Origin: Spinacia oleracea
Taxonomy: Eukaryota; Streptophyta; Magnoliopsida; Caryophyllales; Amaranthaceae
Assembly: GCF_020520425.1 (NCBI RefSeq)
Contig: NC_079491.1
Span: 1,860,001-1,924,000 of the forward strand
Reading direction: 5' to 3'
DNA: 64,000 nt
A model generated the notes under the pieces. That model was given only the letters and a program-made list of their open reading frames with translations, was not told the origin of the DNA and ran no database searches. Numbering within the stretch: position 1 is the stretch's first letter; the number at the start of each line of letters is the position of its first letter. Both the position numbers and the translations under genes were made by a program. Positions 1 through 10,500 of the stretch are shown here, piece by piece.

Positions 1-40
1 AGGTGTACTCGTAAATGGTACAACCAAATCTATTTCTTTA

Positions 41-281
41 AAGTCTTTGTTTTATTCGACTTATTTTGCCTTATTTCAGTTAAAATAAGTTTAGATAAGA
101 TCAGATAAATTCAGATAATATAAGTTTGATTATCAATTTTTTTCGGATATTTTCACCCACAAATAAATTTTATCGGACAAAATAAATCATTTTCATATAA
201 AATTAGTTTAGAAAAGTTAAGTTAAATTCAGTTAATTTCAGATAATATAAGTTCAGTCAAAATTAGTCCAATAGAACCGAG
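41..281. mobile_element. Degenerate Harbinger-type MITE copy
   Basis: AT-rich block made of variants of 'ataagttcagataa', bounded by imperfect inverted ends: the left end carries TTGTTTTATTCGACTTA and the right end reads as its diverged complement (TTCTATTGGACTAATTT on the other strand). The same body and ends recur at 46370-46585, 48738-48916, 50495-50676 and perhaps 5338-5556. The best copy, at 46370, has a TTA duplication, which suggests PIF/Harbinger (Tourist-like). No coding capacity. The boundaries of this copy are approximate. Confidence 0.5.
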
Positions 282-542
282 CGTAAGTGGGGGGTTGACT
301 CAGTACAAACTACCCCAGTCAACCCGCTCTAACCATAACCCGGCCTAATACATTATGGAGTATTCAGATAGACAAGTGACTAAAACAAAAGCAAAAGCAC
401 GTTTTTTTTTTGACTCAGAGGCATAACTAAAAGTAATGGGAGACTTGATTTTGAAAGAACAATGAACTCGGGCGATTCAAACCGGTATCAACAAATTTGA
501 AATGCAAAGAGAGGGAAGGAGGGAGAGAGAGAGAAGACGTAC

Positions 543-676
543 TGGGGAGTGCATCGTCCTCTGTGTACAGGGAAGAGGAAGCCAGGCCTAGCAGCAGATG
601 TTGAAGAAGATGCGAAGTAGCAGCAAAGAATCAAGAACAGAGCGAGTTGACTCAGTGAATGAGGAGAGTTCACCAT
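543..676 (-). CDS. Possible first exon of a small secreted protein gene (partial)
   Basis: An open frame begins at an ATG at 676 (MVNSPHSLSQLALFLILCCY...) and runs through a hydrophobic, signal-peptide-like stretch, then an ARPGFLFP..RGRCTPQ segment, and reaches a good splice donor (CCCCA/GTACGT) at 543/542. The same frame also has an upstream ATG at 733, but an AT-rich TATA-like stretch lies near 740, so the inner start is favoured. Later exons would lie left of the window, since 41-281 is a repeat. I do not recognise a characterised family with certainty; the signal peptide followed by an RGRCTPQ motif is reminiscent of uncharacterised plant secreted proteins. Coding status is inference. 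Confidence 0.4.
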
Positions 677-799
677 TTCTAAAGGAAGAGAATATGAAAA
701 GGAGGTTTGACTGTTTTGTCTGATTGTCTCCACCTTATTTTAAACTCAACGTTCTTTTGCTTTTTGTATTTTGATTTAACCGTTCTCTTTTCTATGTTA

Positions 800-1376
800 G
801 AGCGATTTCTTTCAATATTGTTTAAAGAACGTCAAATTCTCAAAATGCGTCACTTTCTAACTTAATTTCCACCATACCGTCCACGTCAGTATTAAAATCG
901 GTCTATTTTTTTTAACAACGCGGCACTAAACCGCTATCTCAGGTAACGGTTGACATAAGTAAACTGCTATCTGAGATAGCGGTTTACATAAACCGATGTC
1001 TCAAATAGCGGTTTATAACTTTATATATTCTCTAAATCAAAACTTACAATTAGCTTCCAAAACAAAAACTTACCGTACCCCGTTATGTTTTAAAGCAAGC
1101 CGCCATCTGAGATAGCGGTTTTGTTTTAAAGCAAACCGCTATCTCAGATAGCGGTTTAAAACATTGAACCGTCACCTGAGATGGCGGTTTACCTGAGATG
1201 GCGGTTTGCTTTAAAACGAAACCGCTATCTCAGATGGCGGTTCATTGTTGAACCGAAAAAAAAATTACTTCTCTTTCTCCCTTTTGCTGACGTGGACGGT
1301 ATGGTAGAAATTATCTTAGAAACTAACGTATTTTCGGAATTATTAGATCTTTACGCAATATTGAAGGAAATCGCTC
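800..1376. mobile_element. Mutator-type MITE (copy A) with palindrome array
   Basis: 577-bp non-autonomous element. The ends are inverted: GAGCGATTTCTTTCAATATTG on the left against CAATATTGAAGGAAATCGCTC on the right, followed inward by more loosely matching sequence including the CCACCATACCGTCCACGT block. It is flanked by 9-bp duplications TCTATGTTA (791-799) and TCTATTTTA (1377-1385), 8 of 9 matching. Long inverted ends plus a 9-bp duplication are the hallmark of Mutator-like elements. The interior is an array of a palindromic unit (see 928-1245) and has no coding capacity. A second copy with a perfect 9-bp duplication is at 56132-56906. Confidence 0.85.
928..1245. repeat. Array of alternating AACCGCTATCTCAG half-palindromes
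   Basis: About a dozen copies of the half-unit AACCGCTATCTCAG or its complement, in alternating orientation and partly fused into a 25-nt palindrome centred on a single C (inner part GCTATCTCAGATAGC). Variants with GCCATCT and spacers such as GTTTTAAAGCAAACC recur. A transcript in either direction would fold into several short hairpins and one long one. The same unit array makes up most of 56250-56395 and 56715-56785. Confidence 0.85.
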
Positions 1377-1410
1377 TCTATTTTAAAATGAGTTAAATGA
1401 AAATATAATT

Positions 1411-1580
1411 TATTTTGTTGTACCACCAGGTTCACCCTTATGGATAATTCGAATTTGGGGCAAGTTCTGAGTAGATAGGTTTCAGTCCCCTTCCAATTGT
1501 TGTTGCGAGGGATCGAACATGGGTGCTCCCTATCAAGTTCAGCCTCAATCACCACTAAACGAACAAGCAATTGGTGTGAC
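1411..1580 (-). mobile_element. tRNA-derived SINE
   Basis: Read on the minus strand, the block starts GTCACACCAATTGC, has an A-box-like TTTAGTGGTGATTGAGG and a B-box-like ATGTTCGATCCC about 35 nt apart, then a plant SINE-like body (CAACAACAATTGGAAGGGG, CCTATCTACTCAGAACTTG, GGTTCACC in complement) and ends in a short A-rich tail. Near-matching flanks AATATAATTTAT (1402-1413) and AATATAAATTAT (1581-1592) look like the target duplication. Pol III promoter spacing plus A-tail indicate a SINE. The exact family was not determined. Confidence 0.7.
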
Positions 1581-1592
1581 AATATAAATTAT

Positions 1593-1866
1593 AAATGAGG
1601 TAAGATAATCGGATTTGAGATATATCGTGCATAGACCATCAGTTTTAACCACTATGTTAATACATCATTAGTTCTCTTGCCAATCTATGATTCAATTTAC
1701 TACAAGATACTTTTAAAAGTTTTAGTTCAAGTTAATTCGTTGTATTGTGCACAAGTTACAATTGATTATATATATAAAAAATTGCCGTGTTTTATTAAGT
1801 TGATATTCAAAAAGAAGGAAAAGAAAAACTTCAAAATTGTGTGATTGAAACTAGCACATATAGACA
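1593..1866. other. AT-rich intergenic, nothing recognised
   Basis: No open frame of note, no splice-linked coding segments and no inverted ends were found between the SINE and the next MITE. The same holds for 2131-2400 and 4397-4688. Confidence 0.5.
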
Positions 1867-1868
1867 TA

Positions 1869-2128
1869 CTCCCTCTGTTCTCGAATATTATTTTCATTTG
1901 ATATCTTGACACTATTCACAATTGAAGAGAACCTTCTAATTTTTTTCCAATACGTACTTCAAACTATATTCATGTGAGATCTTATTTTGTTCGTATCAAT
2001 TTGTAGTTTAACAATATCAATTTTTTAATATTTTTTTAACCTACATATTTGGAGAAATTTACGTTTAGATATTGAGTTGACACGAGTTGAAAAGTCAAAA
2101 TGGGACTAATATTAAAGAACGGATAGAG
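1869..2128. mobile_element. Stowaway MITE
   Basis: 260-bp element bounded by TA dinucleotides (1867-1868 and 2129-2130). Left end CTCCCTCTGTTCTCGAATATTA, right end TAATATTAAAGAACGGATAGAG in the inverted sense. This is the typical plant Stowaway terminus (CTCCCTCCGT...) of the Tc1/mariner superfamily. No coding capacity. Confidence 0.8.
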
Positions 2129-2655
2129 TATAATAATACTCTGTATTTGTTAAGAACAATTCAGATTGGCTCTAGTTTGTCTAAAAAATGTAATTCAAGG
2201 TACTATAAATGGAGAAATTTGAGTTAGATCAATCTATATGCTTTAGAGAATTAAGAATGAGCCAAATGGGAGGCATGACAAAATAAGTAGAAAAACTATT
2301 GGTTGGAATTTGGAAATCTAATAATTGGTGAAAACACGACAACTTAGATAAATCAATTATCCTTACAATAATAAATGGATAAATGGTTGGACAATATATA
2401 CTCAACACTAGGGGTGTGCAAAAATTGGTCCGGACCGAAAAAGTGGACCGGACCGGACCGACCCAGACCGGACCAGACCGGACCGAAGACAATCGGTCCG
2501 GTCATCGGGTCGAGAAATATCAATTTCCGGTCTTCGGTCCGGTCTGGTCCGGTCCAAAACCCGATTTTGGACCGGACTGAATTTTTCTTAATAAAATATA
2601 ATATAAACTACTTAAAAAGTTAATTATCTCCTTTAATATGTTGTAAATATTATTA

Positions 2656-4090
2656 GGAAAATTTCGTATTTACTACCTTTTAAATACCCGACTTTTGTAA
2701 TTACTACCTTATGAAATTTTTATTTTATTTTACTACCTTAAAGTTTCAATATTTTTTTGTTTACTACCACTTAACGGTTTCCATCCACAAGTTCCGTTAA
2801 ATGGGCCCACTAACAGCTTTAATTCTTATTTCCCTCATTTCTTTCCATTTCTTTCCCGATTTCACTCTTCTCTTTAATGTTCACCTATTATAATTTGTCC
2901 CTCTTCTTCAACCTCTGTAATTTTCTCTCTCTTCTTCACCTTCCTCCTTTGGAGAACATGAAAACTTTTTCAAACAACCTTGAATTCACCTGATTCAATT
3001 CCTCTAGTTTTCACCTCAAATCTGAAACCTCATCATCCTTAACATCGATTTCACATTGCAATCGGTTAAATACAAACTTCAGAGCCCTAAGCTTATGCTG
3101 ATTTTCATTAACTTGGAGTTCTAAATTAGGGTTTTGGTAGTAATTCTTATACAACTGTTTAAATTCATAAAGGGTCTGAAGATAAGAAGCCTCAAACAAC
3201 AAAATTGAAGCAAATAATGAAGTAATTAGGGTTTGGTTAAACTGTGGAACTTTACCTTTCTCAGGAATTAGAGAAGGTTCTTGAGGTGGGCCAGGCTTCA
3301 TTACCATAACTTTCTAATTGGAGATGAATTTATCGGGATTACTGACATCATCACCACCAAGGAGATAGAATTTTTCAGAATCATCAGCGAAGAATTCGAG
3401 AGCTTTGGATTTGAAAGAGAAAGCGAATTTCATGAACATTTCGGAAATTTGAGGGGTTTTGATTCGTTAGTTTAATCGAAATGCTGGATTGGGAATTACG
3501 ATTCTTTTGAATTTGTTTGTGCAACTATGCTTAGTTATAATTGGTTAATAGTTGCTTTTGATGGTTTAGTTTTTGTTGGAAATGCTGGTTTTTTATGAAT
3601 CAATGTTGGTTATGAATTGATTTGTTGATTGAAAGAATTATCAGGATTGTATATGTTAAATGGTTTTAATCATGTGATAAAGATACATGCTTTTACATGT
3701 TAACTGGTTAAGACTTAAGAGTATAACAAAACACAGAAATTAAGAAGAGGGACTCTATGATTTCTCCACTCTAATCGGCTGGATTCGAGGTTGTCGAAAG
3801 AGTTGTGTTGTTCTATATATATGTTCTCCAAAGGAGGAAGGTGAAGAAGAGGGAGAAAATTACAGAGGTTGAAGAAGAGGGACCAATCGTGAAAGAAATG
3901 GAAAGAAATGAGGGAAATAAGAATTAAAGCTGTTAGTGGGCCCTTTTAACGGAACTTGTGGATGGAAACCGTTAAGTGGTAGTAAACAAAAAAATATTGA
4001 AACTTTAAGGTAGTAAAATAAAATAAAAATTTCATAAGGTAGTAATTACAAAAGTTGGGTATTTAAAAGGTAGTAAATACGAATTAATCC
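2656..4090. mobile_element. Pack-MULE: Mutator-like element with ~260-305 bp inverted ends
   Basis: 1435-bp element inside the hAT-like element. The left inverted end spans about 2656-2960 and the right about 3830-4090; both contain TTCGTATTTACTACC-type termini, repeated TACTACCTT motifs and a TCCTTTGGAGAACAT inner edge. Flanks are a perfect 9-bp duplication ATATTATTA (2647-2655 and 4091-4099). The right arm is about 45 bp shorter through an internal deletion. Between the arms lies a host-gene-like segment (3011-3439, minus strand) rather than a transposase, which is the definition of a Pack-MULE. Confidence 0.8.
3011..3439 (-). pseudogene. Captured fragment of a DUF641 (GIL1/IRKI-like) gene
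   Basis: The minus-strand translation from an ATG at 3439 reads MFMKFAFSFKSKALEFFADD... to a TAG codon, then continues in the same frame as MVMKPGPPQ...GKVPQFNQTLITSLFASILL and ends ...KLRALKFVFNRLQCEIDVKD. The latter part resembles the conserved N-terminal region of plant DUF641 proteins (GRAVITROPIC IN THE LIGHT 1 family: 'SLFA..SSFEASYLQLQ', 'NQ.KLR.LE.VSNRLQSEIDAKD'). Compared with that pattern, about 40 residues between EASYLQ and the L.EFKQLYK motif are missing, and an in-frame stop separates the two parts, so it is a broken copy. Family assignment is from memory of the motif pattern. Confidence 0.55.
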
Positions 4091-4696
4091 ATATTATTAT
4101 ATTGTGATATATTTTATTTTAGCTTCCCAAAAAGGCCTTAAACAATTGGTTTTTATATATATATTTTTTCTTTTTTACCATAATTTTTAGAAAAATAAAA
4201 AATATATAGAAATAGGTCTACAACCGGTCCAAATCGGTCCGGTCTGGGTTTTGGACCGATTTTATCGGTCCGGTCCGGATTCGGTCCAAGCATAATCGGT
4301 CCGGTCTTTGGGTCTCAAATTATCAAATTTCGGTCTTCGGTCCGGTCCGAATCGGTCCGGTCCGGGTTTGGACCGATGAACACCCCTACTCAACACTACT
4401 ACCACAAAATACTTCATATGTTGATGAAAAGTCGAAAACTAAATGATGTTTGCTTTGCAAAATCTTGAGAGTTTTAAATAAAGTTATATGTGAAAAGATA
4501 ACATTCTTGCTAGGAAGTAGTATATCTCTTTGCTTTTTATGTTAACCAGCTGACAGTATCGAGGCTATAATGACGGCATGGCTACCGGTTCCTGTGCATG
4601 TTTTCTAAACGAGACTCTCATTTAATTAAAAACAAAAGGTAAGAGAATAAAAAAATGAACTTGTTAGGAGTTGAAACCTAAGACCTTAAGTATTAT

Positions 4697-5245
4697 TAGG
4701 GTTGGACACGAGCCGAACCGAGCCGAACTCTAATAGGCTCGGTTTGGTTTTTTTTTTCTTTTTTCCTCGAGTTCGAACTCGAGCTCGAACTTACTCGAGC
4801 TTTAAAATCCTTATCGAGCCAGGCTTGATAAGAATTCTTCGAGTCCGAGCCGAGTTTCGAGCTTGTTCGAGCCTTGATTCGATAAACTGATAAACCATAT
4901 TCTACCAACAAGTGCTATAATATTACTGATAATTTTCTTTATCTAACATTATATTAGTATTTTACTTGGACAAGTTATGTAAAATGTTATCCCTTATTTG
5001 TCATTTAATTGATAGTTTGGATAATGGTATTAAACAATATATAAAAATTTCATAAATATGCATTATTATTCTTAAATTAACGAGCTTGCGAGCTTTCGAA
5101 CCGAACACCATTTAGTTTGAGTTTGGTTCGTTTAGTTATCGAACCATAAATTAAAGCTCAAGCTTGGTTCATTTACAAACTAATCGAGCTCGAGCCGAAC
5201 TGATTCCGAACTATTCACGAACAATTCTGTTCGTGTACACCCCTA
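4697..5245. mobile_element. hAT-like MITE
   Basis: 549 bp. Left end TAGGGTTGGACACGAGCCGAA and right end GTTCGTGTACACCCCTA are inverted with a few mismatches. Flanks AGTATTAT (4689-4696) and GGTATTAT (5246-5253) match at 7 of 8 positions, fitting an 8-bp hAT duplication. Subterminal GAGCTCGAGC / CGAGCCGAAC repeats occur at both ends. The termini are related to those of 2409-4388, but the subterminal repeats differ. Confidence 0.75.
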
Positions 5246-5337
5246 GGTATTATATTATATAATAAGGCATTAACTACTATTCGGACTTTGTTTTTGTTTA
5301 CAATAAGGAATTAATTATATTATATTCTGAACATTTG

Positions 5338-5556
5338 GGGCCCTGTTCCGTCGCTCACCTCGCACACCCTCAAAACCGCCCCTGCCAATTGAAAGAGTTC
5401 CTAAGTTCAACTTAATTATTTCTCCTTATTTAAGAGAAAAGTTAGATACATTCATATGAGATGATTAAGAAGTTTAGATAGATTCAATTAGAGTCAGATA
5501 AGTTTAGTTGAATTCAAGCTAAGTAAGTAAAAGTGAGGTGAATATAACGCATTATA
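5338..5556. mobile_element. Degenerate Harbinger-type MITE copy
   Basis: Left edge GGGCCCTGTTCCG..GCTCACC and right edge GTGAGGTGAATATAACGC form a poor inverted pair, with repeated 'agtttagatagattca' type sequence inside. It resembles the better copy at 46370-46585. Duplication not identifiable. Confidence 0.35.
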
Positions 5557-6031
5557 AAGTACTTTGTATTACCGTATTGAAAAAACTATGAATATGTTAC
5601 CATCTTAGGGTAATTTTTTTTTTTTTTTTTCCAGATAATCTGCTGTTAAATTTATTCTTACTAAACAGTAAACACTACTAAGCCATATAGAAGTCACGAA
5701 CTTTGAACTGTTAACTGCTAGATATCAATATAATTAATGTGCGCAATTGCATGATAGAGTAAATGAGGCAACGCATTGAACATGTGATAGGTTTAAATTC
5801 ATCAATTGATTTTTAGAAGTAAATAAATAAACTTTGATAACCAAATGAATACTTACATACTACTCCACAATACATATATATTTAACATTAATAATGTGAT
5901 GAAACTAATAAAATATATTATGAGGATAATATAATGTTGTGTTGCGTTATTCGTGGACATACGCCTCTATTCATAATACAAGCTAGATCTCCTACTCTTT
6001 ATAGGTTTCCTAATTCATATAAACTTCTATA
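5557..6031. other. AT-rich intergenic, nothing recognised
   Basis: Contains a T homopolymer near 5616 and no coding or repeat structure I can name. Confidence 0.5.
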
Positions 6032-6408
6032 TAAAGATGGCCGTGGGTCGGGCCAGGCTTCGGGCCGAGCCCATGGGCCTAGGCCTAACCGGACCGGGTC
6101 CACGCCAGGCCCACAATGTTTCGTGCCGAGCCGGGTCGAAAAGTTAAAAACAGGGCACATGCCCGGCCCAAGCTCACGGGCTTTCTTGCCGGGCCGGCCC
6201 AGCTCGTCGTGCCTAAGGCCAATTTTACTAAATTTAGTGTGCTTTGTCGTGCCGTGCCTTGTCGTGCTTTTTCCAAAAAAAAAAAGGCCCAATCCCGGCC
6301 CACGGCCCACAATTTCGTGTCCGTACCGGACTGTGCTTTTTTCGTGCTCTTGCCGGACTGGGCTTTTTTCATGCCGGGTCGGGCCGGACCGATCCACAAC
6401 CATTTTTA
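6032..6408. mobile_element. GC-rich inverted-end element (hAT-like, unconfirmed)
   Basis: GC-rich island dominated by GGGCCGG / CCGGCCC motifs. The ends TAAAGATGGCCGTGGGTCGG and (complement of the right end) TAAAAATGGTTGTGGATCGG match at most positions, so the block is an inverted-end element of about 377 bp. No 8-bp duplication was found. The long open frames on both strands here are by-products of GC-rich repeats and not genes. Confidence 0.5.
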
Positions 6409-6690
6409 CGAAGGACGTAGTTTTAAATGAATTGTCATAGTGAGAAGTAATACATAGTATCTGAGAAGCCCATTGCCCATTACATCCCTAATTAAGTCGG
6501 GTCCATCTTATTGCTTAAGCTAACAAGAAACTATAATATGTACGTACTAGATAACCAACTATAATATGTACGTACTAAATTATTACTAATGAGAATTTCC
6601 CAATGAAGTATTTTATGCAAGCTACAAACTATTGTAGTAGCAAAACATTTCAGTAGTTTGTGGCTTGAAAGGTATCACAAATTCTTATTT

Positions 6691-6983
6691 ACAAGTGGTG
6701 TACAATATATTTATTGTACACTGGAGTAAAAGTTAACTCTAAATAATTAAAAGTTATATTTATATATGCAAAAGTTATGTATTTTTTAGTGATAATATTT
6801 TTTATTTTAATAAACATCATTTCTTCAAAATCACTAAGAATGTATAAAATTAATCATTTAAATATTTAAAATATTTATCTATCAACTTTTTTTTATAAGA
6901 TAAAAGTTATAAAAAGCTAGGTTAATGTTAAAATAATCTGCATAAAAATTATCTTAGTGTACAATAAATTTATTGTGTATCTT
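6691..6983. mobile_element. Inverted-end MITE-like element
   Basis: Left arm carries ACAATATATTTATTGTACAC and the right arm the inverted equivalent GTGTACAATAAATTTATTGT, so each arm is itself nearly palindromic. The arms are about 290 bp apart around an AT-rich core. Target duplication not resolved; superfamily unknown. Confidence 0.4.
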
Positions 6984-7139
6984 GTGCGCGCAAGACCTTT
7001 TGGAAAAATATTATAGCTTGAAAAGCCTATTGGGGTTGTATCGGGATTTGGGTCGATAATGCACAATGCAAGTTCACTATGCCATAACGATGTTTTAGTT
7101 CATGGTTGTAGGTTTTATTTGTAATCACACTCTTTCGTT

Positions 7140-7344
7140 TATAGGATATATGATATTTATATTTATCTTTTTCATTTTTACAAAAGTTTGTTAGTGACTT
7201 TGTTGCAAGTTAGTTAGGGTTAGTTGCTTGCTTGTATATAAAGCAATGTTGGCTTCTCTTCCAAGCCAAGAAACTTAATCAGTAAATTCAAGTTTTCTTC
7301 AACTATTTTCTCTCTAGCATTCTGAAACTCTCTTAGATTCTTCA
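7140..7344 (+). repeat. Left LTR of Copia 1
   Basis: 205 bp, begins TATAGGATATATG and ends CTTAGATTCTTCA. A TATA-type promoter (TGTATATAAAGC) lies near 7233. The start is TA rather than the usual TG; the placement rests on the 5-bp duplication and the right junction. Confidence 0.9.
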
Positions 7345-7514
7345 TGGTATCAGAGCTGAATCTCATTTTCGAGATTTAGGTTTTCGATTTAGTGAATCAA
7401 TACTGCACGAATTGCTTGGATTGCTGCGAAACTTCTTGCAATTGCGAAGTTTCTTGCACAATTTTGCGATTTCAAATCTACGATTGTGATTGTATTTGAT
7501 TGATTGTTGATATA

Positions 7515-10500
7515 ATGGCGACTGATAGCTTTGAAACTCATCAAGATTCTTACCAAAACAATGGTGAAAATGGAGGTAATCTTGATCCTTATTTCATAGC
7601 TAATTCAGACAGTCCAACTTCTTCTTTAGTTTCTGCTGTTTTCAATGGTTCGAATTTCTTGCGATGGAAAAGGAATGTTATGAGAGCATTGATAGCTAAA
7701 AACAAAGAAGGTTTTGTGAATGGAGGAATTATCAAACCTGCTGTGAATCACAAAGATTATTGTAAGTGGAAACGTGCTGATTTCATGGTAGTGAGTTGGA
7801 TTTTAAGCTCTATGAACAATGAGTTAGCAGATGATTTTGGATACATTGATAATGCTGGAGAATTATGGAAGGAATTAAATGAGAGGTTTGGACAGTCCAA
7901 TGGACCTTTGATCTATCAACTGAAGAAGGAAATTGATAGTTTAAAACAAGATAATATGACTATTGTTACCTATTATGGTAAGTTGAAGAAGCTGTGGGAA
8001 GAAATGCAGAGTTTGAGGGCATTTCCTACTTGTATTTGTGGTGCTTTGAACGGCTGTAGTTGCCAAATCTTGAAGAAAATAGCTGAGTTTGAAGAAGAAG
8101 ATAGAATGATGAAGTTTTTGTTAGGGTTAAATGGAGGATTTGAAGGAACTGTGACAAATGTGCTATCCATGGATCCTTTACCAAGTATAAACAGAGTTTT
8201 TGCTATCACTCAACAAATAGAGAAGCAGAAAGAAGTCAGTGGTGCAGCTGTTGAGGCTAGTGCTATGAGTAGCAGTGCTATGGCTGCTCAATCATACAAA
8301 GGTGATCAATCTCAGAGGTTTGCTGGTGTAAAGAAAGACTGGAAAGAGATAAAGAAAGAAAAAATGCACAAGATATGCACACATTGCAAAGGTAAGGGGC
8401 ATACTGTGGATCAATGTTTCAAGCTCATAGGCTATCCTGATTGGTACAACACAATTAAGGCCTCAAAAGGGTCACAGTATCAAGCAAATGGAAGCAGACT
8501 TGTTGCTAATGTAAACTCAGCTGCTGATGTTGGAGATAATCCTCTTGATGATCAGTTGAATGGTTCTGTTGGTTCTGTGAACAATGAAATGATCAATACA
8601 ATTTGCCAAGAGGTTTTGAAAGCAATGAAAGGCAAGCAAGTTCAGTATGGTGATACTTCTGGAGTTTCTGGTTCTTATGCAAACTATGCAGGTATCATTT
8701 CTCACTCTTTTAACTGCACTGTGAATAAAATGCTTATTTGTGGATTATGGATTGTGGACTCTGGAGCTTGTGATCATATGACATATGATGAGAGTATTTT
8801 GATAAACAAGAGACCACTTCAAAAGACAATTAAAGTTGGCTTGCCTGATGGAACACAATTGAATGTTGACACAGTTGGTGATGTTGTTCTTAGTGATAAA
8901 CTGGTTTTGTCAAATGTGTTATTGGTCAAAGGTTTCAAACACAATCTGATGTCTGTTGGTAGGTTGATTGAACAAACTGGCATTCATGTTATATTTACTG
9001 GTGATGGGTATTCTTTCCAGGACCCTTCTAGTTCAGCTATGCTTGGTGCTGGAAACAAGACTCAAGGTCTTTACTACTTTGCTAAACACACAGATCTTCA
9101 AGATCTTAAGTGTAGTGGAAACACAGCTGCTACTGTAGTACAGGATGGTAATACTCATGTAAATACTGGTGTTTTGCCAAATAAGACTGCTACTAGTATG
9201 TTTCAGTCTAAAATGGATAACAGGAATAAATTAGATCTTTTACATGCCAGATTAGGACATCCTTCTCTGTCAAAAATGAAGTATGTTGATGAAACATATT
9301 GTAAAGGATTTACTGAATATAATTGTGATGTTTGTTTTCATTCAAAGCATCATAGATTTCCATTCAAAAAGAGTGACAGTAGAGCATCTGAATGTTTTGA
9401 ACTGATTCATCTGGATTTATGGGGGTCATATAGGGTCAGAAATTTAGATGGTTCAGCTTATTTCTTGACTGTGTTGGATGATCATAGTAGAGTTACATGG
9501 ACCTTTTTGCTTCACAACAAGATGCAAGTAGAAAAGGTGGTGGCAGATTTTATCTCTATGGTTGACACTCAATATCACAAAATAATAAAAAGAATAAGGC
9601 CTGACAATGGAACTGAAGTAGTGAAAGATTCTTGCAGAGTTTTGTTTGCTAGTAAAGGTATCATACATGAAAAAAGTGTTCCTTATGTTCCTCAACAAAA
9701 TGGTAGGGTTGAGAGGAAACACAGAAGTCTTCTTGAAATAGCTAGAGCCTTAAGATTTCATGCTGGATTGCCTAAGAAGTTTTGGGGAGAATGTGTACTT
9801 ACAGCCACACATTTGATAAACAAAATTCCAGTTAAGGTGTTGAATTGGAAAACTCCATTTGAGGTTTTGTTTCAGAGTGTTCCTGTATATGACACACTAA
9901 GGGTCTTTGGCTGTTTATATTTTGCTCACAACACTCAAGTCAAAAAAGATAAGTTTGATTCTAGAACTAGGAAGTGTATTTTCCTAGGCTATCCTGCTGG
10001 TTATAGGGCTTTCAAGCTTTATGATATGGATACGCACACTGTCTTTGTTTCTAGAGATGTCATCTTCTTTGAGGATGTATTTCCATACAAATCTCAACCT
10101 ACACATAATCCTGATATTTTGAAACCTGTTCAAACAGTTCATTTTGGTTCTGAAGCCAATTCTCATTCTGTTGATCTTTCTTCTGATATACAGAATCATA
10201 CTCCCACCGAATCTCCACTTTTATCCTTAAACACTTCTCCACCACATTCATCTCAAAATTCTTTACATTTTGCTCCCAATTCTTCTTCTTCTTCTCATAG
10301 TTCTGGTTCAACACACAATACTGAACCTGAAATTCACATTACTTCTCCTAATACTCAACTTAATCAGTCTCCTAATATCATACAACCTATTGTTCCAACT
10401 CTTGTTACCAGACAAAGTTCCAGAACAATTAAACCTTCAACTGCTCTCAAAGACTTTGTTGGAGCATATATTCCACACAGACATGACACTTCTTCTTCTG

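Larger units (their letters stand above)
2409..4388. mobile_element. hAT-like non-autonomous element hosting a nested Mutator element
   Basis: Ends TAGGGGTGTGC... and ...GAACACCCCTA are inverted and are flanked by a perfect 8-bp duplication CTCAACAC (2401-2408 and 4389-4396), diagnostic of hAT. Both subterminal regions (about 2425-2580 and 4215-4380) are dense arrays of GGTCCG / CGGACC motifs in both orientations, probably transposase-binding repeats. The middle (2656-4090) is a separate, later insertion. Without it the element is about 545 bp, a normal hAT MITE size. No hAT transposase is encoded. Confidence 0.85.

Noticed and set aside
928-1245. CRISPR-like array
   Set aside because: Repeats alternate in orientation, spacers are not unique or regular, and the setting is a plant MITE.
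2375-2623. Frames rich in 'TGPDRPRPDQTG' type peptide
   Set aside because: Translation of the GGTCCG subterminal repeats of the hAT-like element.
5934-6440. 168- and 134-codon frames on opposite strands
   Set aside because: They cover the GC-rich inverted-end element; Pro/Gly/Arg-rich low-complexity products in several frames.
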